Positions 59,877 to 64,000 of a stretch of 64,000 nucleotides of DNA are shown piece after piece. The stretch comes from Fodinibacter sp963747405. Lineage in GTDB: Bacteria > Actinomycetota > Actinomycetes > Actinomycetales > Dermatophilaceae. The notes beneath the pieces were generated by a model. That model did no database searches. It saw only the letters and a program-made list of their open reading frames with translations, and had not been told where the DNA came from. Both the position numbers and the translations under genes were made by a program. The DNA lies in the NCBI GenBank assembly GCA_963747405.1, contig CAVVFG010000005.1, forward strand, positions 62,001 to 126,000, read 5' to 3'. Positions within the stretch are counted from its first letter, which is position 1, and each line of letters starts with the position of its first letter.

Positions 59877-60582
59877 GCGCCCCTACACCGTGCTCAGCTG
59901 CGCCGTCTCGCTCGACGGCTGCCTCGACGACACCACCGACCGGCGCCTGGTCCTGTCCAACGCGGCCGACCTCGACCGGGTCGACGCGGTGCGCGCCGGC
60001 TGCGACGCGATCCTCGTCGGAGCCGGCACCGTGCGCGCCGACGACCCCCGCCTCGCCGTGCGCGACCCCGGCCGGCGGGGCCGGCGGGTGGCGCTGGGCC
60101 GGTCGCCGACACCGCGCAAGGTGACGCTCACCCGGCATCCGAACCTCGAGCCGGGCGCGGCGATCTTCGCCGGAGGCGACGGCGACCCCGTGGTCTACTG
60201 CGCGACCCCGGCTGTCGCCGCCACCCGTGGGCGGCTGGGGGATGCCGCGACGGTGGTCGACGCCGGCGCCTCCCCGGGCGTGGGCTGGGTGAGCGAGGAC
60301 CTCGCCGCGCGCGGCGTGCGCCGGCTGATGGTCGAGGGCGGCCAGGACGTGCTGACCCAGTTCCTTCAGGCCGGTGTCGCCGACGAGCTGCAGCTCGTCG
60401 TCGCGCCGGTGGTGGTGGGTGCCCCGAGCGCGCCGCGGCTGTCCGCCGACGTGCGGCTTCCCGGCGGCACCCGGGCGCGCGCGACCCTCGCCGAGGTGCG
60501 CCGCATCGACGACGTCGTGCTGCTGCGCTACGCGCTGTCGGTGCGGTTCGAGCAGGACGACCAGGGAGGGACCACCCCATGA
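59869..60582 (+). CDS. RibD C-terminal-like reductase (no deaminase domain)
   Basis: A 237-residue NADPH reductase of the RibD_C / dihydrofolate-reductase-like family. Motifs: TVLSCAVSLDGCLDDTTDRR at the start, VDAVRAGCDAILVGAGTVRADDPRLAVR near residue 40, and LMVEGGQDVLTQFLQAGVADELQLVVAPVVVG near 150. It would reduce the ribosyl side chain of a diaminopyrimidine to ribityl, as stand-alone fungal RIB7 does. No RibD deaminase domain is fused or nearby. The GTG start overlaps the previous stop; another GTG lies three codons earlier. Its end overlaps ribA by 4 bp. Confidence 0.85.
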   Translation: MAERPYTVLSCAVSLDGCLDDTTDRRLVLSNAADLDRVDAVRAGCDAILVGAGTVRADDPRLAVRDPGRRGRRVALGRSPTPRKVTLTRHPNLEPGAAIFAGGDGDPVVYCATPAVAATRGRLGDAATVVDAGASPGVGWVSEDLAARGVRRLMVEGGQDVLTQFLQAGVADELQLVVAPVVVGAPSAPRLSADVRLPGGTRARATLAEVRRIDDVVLLRYALSVRFEQDDQGGTTP

Positions 60583-61232
60583 CGCACCCGCTGCAGCCCC
60601 CACCGGCCACGATCCGGACCGAGGTGATGGTGCCGCTGCGCTTCAGCGACGGGTTCGGCACCACCGCACGGGTGCTCACCTTCGACGGGCTCGTCGACGG
60701 CCGCGAGCACCTGGCCGTGGGGCTCGGCGACCGCACCAGCCGGCTCGCACCGGCCGACCGGCTCGACCACGCGCCGCTCGTGCGGCTACACAGCGAGTGC
60801 CTCACCGGTGACGTCTTCGGCAGCCAGCGCTGTGACTGCGGCCCGCAGCTGCGCGAGGCGGTCGAGCTGATCGCCCAGGTCGGCGGTTACCTGCTCTACC
60901 TGCGCCAGGAGGGGCGCGGCATCGGGCTGTACGGCAAGCTCGACGCCTACGGGTTGCAGGACGGCGGCCTCGACACCTACGAGGCCAATCTCGCCCTCGG
61001 CTTCAGCGCCGACGCGCGCGACTACACGGTGGCGGCCCAGATGGTGACGGCGCTCGGCATCGGGTCGCTGGCCCTGCTGAGCAACAACCCCGACAAGGCG
61101 GCCCAGCTGGCCCGGCTCGGGGTCGTCGTCACCGAGGTGGTGCCCACCGGCGTGCACGTCAACGACGCCAACGCCCGCTACCTGGAGACCAAGGCCTCGC
61201 GCGGGGCGCACACCTTCCGCCGCCGCGCCTGA
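60579..61232 (+). CDS. ribA: GTP cyclohydrolase II
   Basis: A 217-residue stand-alone GTP cyclohydrolase II without RibB. The zinc-binding block HSECLTGDVFGSQRCDCGPQL near residue 66 has Cys-x10-Cys-x-Cys; LRQEGRGIGLYGKLDAYGLQD near 108 and LDTYEANLALGF hold the catalytic Arg and Tyr region; LLSNNPDKAAQLARLGVVV closes the domain. It opens GTP to 2,5-diamino-6-ribosylamino-pyrimidinone 5'-phosphate and releases formate. No other riboflavin genes are in the window, so this copy probably serves the cluster, not housekeeping riboflavin synthesis. It is the last gene; a strong hairpin region follows. Confidence 0.93.
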   Translation: MTHPLQPPPATIRTEVMVPLRFSDGFGTTARVLTFDGLVDGREHLAVGLGDRTSRLAPADRLDHAPLVRLHSECLTGDVFGSQRCDCGPQLREAVELIAQVGGYLLYLRQEGRGIGLYGKLDAYGLQDGGLDTYEANLALGFSADARDYTVAAQMVTALGIGSLALLSNNPDKAAQLARLGVVVTEVVPTGVHVNDANARYLETKASRGAHTFRRRA

Positions 61233-61278
61233 CCCGGCGCACGGCATCCGATCGGGCGCGGGCGGCCGCGCGGCATGG

Positions 61279-61350
61279 GACTTCGTGCGACTTGCACACG
61301 GTTCTTACCGCTGCCCGGGTGCGAGAACCGTGTGTAAATCGCACGAAGTC
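61279..61350. repeat. Long imperfect inverted repeat (27-bp arms)
   Basis: The arm at 61279-61305 starts GACTTCGTGCGA and ends CACACGGTTCT. Its complement is found at 61324-61350, with two mismatches, around an 18-base loop. It sits between the convergent ribA and katG genes just before a second, perfect hairpin. Neither a gene nor an ordinary operator explains arms of this length. A small palindromic element or intergenic repeat is likely. Confidence 0.8.
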
Positions 61351-61362
61351 GGTGATGGACAG

Positions 61363-61397
61363 GGAAGTCCCCCCGGGCCGGGCCCGGGGGGACTTCC
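61363..61397. terminator. Perfect 16-bp stem terminator between ribA and katG
   Basis: A 16-base arm beginning GGAAGTCCCCCC and its exact complement surround a three-base loop CGG. The hairpin ends 13 bp before the katG stop on the opposite strand. It is symmetric, so it can end transcription of both converging genes. No T-tract is needed for many actinobacterial terminators. Confidence 0.85.
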
Positions 61398-61410
61398 GTG
61401 CGAGGGGTGC

Positions 61411-63627
61411 TCAGCGGTGCAGGTCGAAGCGGTCGAGCTCCATCACCTTGACCCACGCAGCCACGAAGTCGCGGGCGAACTTCTCGGCCGCGTCGTCGCT
61501 GGCGTAGACCTCGGCCAGCGCCCGCAGCTGCGCGTGCGAGCCGAAGACCAGGTCGACGGCGGTGGCCGACCAGCGCTCTTCGCCGGTCGCCTGGTCGGTG
61601 CCGGTGTACACGTTCTCCTGGGTGAGCGAGGACCTCCACTGCGTGCCCGGGGCGAGCAGGGTGCGGAAGAAGTCGTTGGTCAGCTGGCCGCGTCGCTGGG
61701 TGAACACGCCGAGGTCGGAGTCGCCGACGTTGGCGCCCAGCACCCGCATGCCGCCGACGAGCACGGTCATCTCGGGCGCGGTGAGGTTGAGCAGGTTGGC
61801 CCGGTCGAGCAGCAGCGTCTCGGCCGACAGCTTCTCGCCGTGCGGCAAGTAGCTGCGGAAGCCGTCGGCGCGGGGCTCCAGCACCTTGAACGCGTCGGTG
61901 TCGGTCTGCTCCTGGCTGGCGTCGGTACGCCCCGGGTGGAACGGCACGGTGACGTCGTGACCGGCATCCCTGGCCGCCTTCTCCACGGCGGCGGACCCGC
62001 CGAGCACGATCAGGTCGGCCAGCGACACCGTCGTGCCGCCCTTGCCGTCGAAGTCGGACTTGACCTGCTCCAGGGCCGAGACGACGGCGTCGATCTCGGC
62101 GCTGTCGTTGGACTCCCAGCTGCGCTGGGGCTCCAGGCGGATGCGGGCGCCGTTGGCCCCGCCCCGCTTGTCGGTGCCGCGGAAGCTGGATGCCGAGGCC
62201 CAGGCGGTGCGCACCAGCTGCGGCACGGTGAGTCCGGTGGCCAGAATGGCCTCCTTGAGGGCCGCCACGTCGGTGTCGGACACCAGTTCGCCCTCGACCG
62301 GCGGCACGGGGTCCTGCCACAGCTGCGGCTCGGGCACCCACGGGCCGAGGAACCGCTCGACCGGGCCCATGTCCCGGTGCAGCAGCTTGTACCAGGCCTT
62401 CGCGAACGCCAGCGCGAACTCGTCGGGGTTCTCGAGGAAGCGGCGCGAGATCTTCTCGTACTCCGGGTCCATCCGCAGCGCCAGGTCGGTGGTGAGCATG
62501 GTGGGCGGGCGGGTGAGCGAGCCGTCCTCGGGGTCGGGCACCGTGTTGGCGCCGCCGCCGTCCTCGGGCTGCCACTGGTAGGCCCCGGCCGGGCTCTTGG
62601 TGAGCTCCCACTCGAAGCCGAAGAGGTTCTCGAAGAACTTGTTGCTCCACTTCGTCGGGGTCTGGGTCCAGGTGACCTCGAGCCCGCTGGTGATGGCGTC
62701 GCGGCCCTTGCCGGTGCCGTACTGGCTCTTCCAGCCGATGCCCTGGTGCTCGACCGGGCAGCCCTCGGGCTCCGGGCCGACCAGGTCGGGGTCGCCGGCG
62801 CCGTGGGTCTTCCCGAACGAGTGGCCGCCGGCGATCAGCGCGACGGTCTCCTCGTCGTTCATCGCCATCCGGGCGAAGGTGTCACGGATGTCGCGCGCGG
62901 CCTTGACCGGGTCGGGCACGCCGCCCGGGCCCTCAGGGTTGACGTAGATCAGGCCCATCTGCACCGCGCCGAGCGGGTTGGCGAGCTCGCGGTCGCCGCT
63001 GTAGCGCTCGTCGCCGAGCCAGGCGTCCTCCGAGCCCCAGAAGATCTCCTCGGGCTCCCACACGTCCTCGCGGCCGAAGGCGAACCCGAACGTCTCGAAG
63101 CCCATGTCCTCGAGCGCGACGTTGCCGGCGAGCACGAGCAGGTCGGCCCACGACAGGCTCTGCCCGTACTTCTGCTTGACCGGCCACAGGATGCGCCGGG
63201 CCTTGTCGAGGTTGGCGTTGTCGGGCCAGCTGTTGAGCGGGGCGAACCGCTGCTGGCCGTCGCCGGCGCCGCCACGCCCGTCCCAGATGCGGTAGGTGCC
63301 GGCGGAGTGCCAGCTCATCCGGATGAACAGCGGTCCGTAGTGGCCGAAGTCGGCCGGCCAGAAGTCCTGAGAGGTCTTCATCACCTCGACGATGTCGCGC
63401 TTGAGCGCGTCGGCGTCGAGGGTGGCGACCTGCGCGGCGTAGTCGAACCCGGCATCCAGGGGGTTCGTGGCCGGTGAGTGCTTGTGCAGCACCGACAGGT
63501 CGAGCTGGTCGGGCCACCAGTCCTGGTTGGTGCGGGGCCGGCCCTTCTTCGGGGTCGGCATGTCGATCGCCGGGTTCTCGCTCTCGCTGCCCTGGTCGGT
63601 CACGCCGTCGGTTGCCTGGTCGGTCAC
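61411..63627 (-). CDS. katG: Catalase-peroxidase
   Basis: A 738-residue haem enzyme, normal length, with two peroxidase-like halves. The active site near residue 95 is RMSWHSAGTYR (distal Arg, Trp and His), the proximal haem His is in ALIAGGHSFGKTHGAG near 260, and the Tyr of the Met-Tyr-Trp adduct is in MGLIYVNPEGP near 220. The start GTG at 63625-63627 is preceded by AGGAGA. It destroys peroxide and in mycobacteria activates isoniazid. It lies 49 bp downstream of furA on the same strand, so it is probably repressed by FurA as in mycobacteria. Confidence 0.97.
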   Translation of the reverse strand: MTDQATDGVTDQGSESENPAIDMPTPKKGRPRTNQDWWPDQLDLSVLHKHSPATNPLDAGFDYAAQVATLDADALKRDIVEVMKTSQDFWPADFGHYGPLFIRMSWHSAGTYRIWDGRGGAGDGQQRFAPLNSWPDNANLDKARRILWPVKQKYGQSLSWADLLVLAGNVALEDMGFETFGFAFGREDVWEPEEIFWGSEDAWLGDERYSGDRELANPLGAVQMGLIYVNPEGPGGVPDPVKAARDIRDTFARMAMNDEETVALIAGGHSFGKTHGAGDPDLVGPEPEGCPVEHQGIGWKSQYGTGKGRDAITSGLEVTWTQTPTKWSNKFFENLFGFEWELTKSPAGAYQWQPEDGGGANTVPDPEDGSLTRPPTMLTTDLALRMDPEYEKISRRFLENPDEFALAFAKAWYKLLHRDMGPVERFLGPWVPEPQLWQDPVPPVEGELVSDTDVAALKEAILATGLTVPQLVRTAWASASSFRGTDKRGGANGARIRLEPQRSWESNDSAEIDAVVSALEQVKSDFDGKGGTTVSLADLIVLGGSAAVEKAARDAGHDVTVPFHPGRTDASQEQTDTDAFKVLEPRADGFRSYLPHGEKLSAETLLLDRANLLNLTAPEMTVLVGGMRVLGANVGDSDLGVFTQRRGQLTNDFFRTLLAPGTQWRSSLTQENVYTGTDQATGEERWSATAVDLVFGSHAQLRALAEVYASDDAAEKFARDFVAAWVKVMELDRFDLHR

Positions 63628-63676
63628 GTCCGTCTCCTGTTCGTGGTGCGGTTCTCGGATCGGTGGTGGTCTGGTC

Positions 63677-64000
63677 TCAGGTGCCCGTGCCCGCCGCCCG
63701 GGCCGTGCACTGCGGGCAGGTGCCCCAGTAGACGACCTCGGCCTCGTCGATGACGTAGCCGTGGTCGTCGGATGCCGTGAGGCACGGGGTCGCGTCGACC
63801 GCGCAGTCGACGTCGGCGATGGCTCCGCACGAGCGGCACACCACATGGTGGTGGTTGTCGCCCACCCGTGACTCGTACCGGGCGACGGAGCCGGAGGGCT
63901 GGATGCGGCGCAGCAGGCCGGCGCCGGTGAGCGCCCGCAGCACGTCGTACACCGCCTGGTGCGAGACCTCGCCGAGGTCCTCGCGCACGACCTCGATGAT
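63677..64000 (-). CDS. furA: FurA-type peroxide/iron regulator (C-terminal part)
   Basis: The frame enters from the right window edge, so the N-terminus is missing; about 107 residues remain (IIEVVREDLGEVSHQAVYDVLRALTGAGLLRRIQPSGSVARYESR). The winged-helix end and the dimerisation/metal domain are visible: GDNHHHVVCRSCGAIADVDC holds the regulatory-metal His run and first Cys pair, and YWGTCPQCTARA the second Cys pair of the structural zinc. FurA represses itself and katG and responds to peroxide (knowledge from mycobacteria and Streptomyces). It is directly upstream of katG. Confidence 0.92.
   Translation of the reverse strand: MIEVVREDLGEVSHQAVYDVLRALTGAGLLRRIQPSGSVARYESRVGDNHHHVVCRSCGAIADVDCAVDATPCLTASDDHGYVIDEAEVVYWGTCPQCTARAAGTGT

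Overview
The window is about 73% G+C, with tightly packed genes, frequent GTG starts and many 4-bp ATGA/GTGA stop-start overlaps. It contains a furA-katG pair, a narGHJI operon, a SigL-type sigma factor with its zinc-binding anti-sigma factor, a c-di-AMP riboswitch in front of a resuscitation-promoting-factor-like gene, a wax ester synthase and a DinB2-type polymerase. Together these indicate an actinobacterium. The codon style suggests Micrococcales, perhaps the Intrasporangiaceae/Dermatophilaceae; the family is inferred. I saw no rRNA, tRNA, insertion sequence, prophage or CRISPR array.

Layout. 1-4.5 kb: end of an FAD oxidoreductase, a hemerythrin protein, a DUF2231 membrane protein, an epoxide-hydrolase-like enzyme, a CBS-pair protein and an aldehyde dehydrogenase. 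4.7-17.2 kb: an eight-gene operon in which every junction overlaps. It encodes a carbamoyltransferase, a GT2-GmhB fusion, two GT9 enzymes, a small glycosyltransferase, a GT4-GmhA fusion, HldE and an SDR, so the whole route to ADP-heptose is present plus the glycosyltransferases to use it. A UDP-glucuronate decarboxylase-like gene and another SDR follow. Similar GTGAGAA-type repeats lie in both promoter regions. 17.3-22 kb: a giant hybrid histidine kinase ending in an ANTAR RNA-binding domain, facing two coupled GAF-ANTAR genes. 22-31 kb: alcohol dehydrogenase, riboswitch plus Rpf-like lytic enzyme, wax ester synthase with a hydrolase, galactose mutarotase, a decayed LacI regulator followed by a 55-bp repeat array, and a DinB2-like polymerase.

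31-48.4 kb: a nitrate/nitrite respiration island. It has a membrane-anchored nitrite reductase fusion, an NnrS-like membrane protein, hemerythrin and DUF2249 proteins, two NarK transporters, MobA-like and DUF6457 genes, two winged-helix regulators with a shared Cys motif, and narGHJI. Nitrate would be imported and reduced by NarGHI, and nitrite reduced to NO by the NirK fusion.

48.6-56 kb: two ABC-2 exporters, sigL with its anti-sigma factor, glgX and a membrane protein. 56.3-61.2 kb: a six-gene coupled cluster of a zinc-less MDR dehydrogenase, a PTPS-like protein lacking its active-site residues, a GT4, a flippase-like membrane protein, a stand-alone RibD-type reductase and GTP cyclohydrolase II. 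It may make and export a glycosylated GTP-derived pyrimidine or pterin. 61.2-64 kb: a strong inverted repeat and terminator, then katG and a partial furA.

The two best candidates for an undescribed system are the fused ADP-heptose operon and the GTP-cyclohydrolase/PTPS-like/glycosyltransferase cluster.
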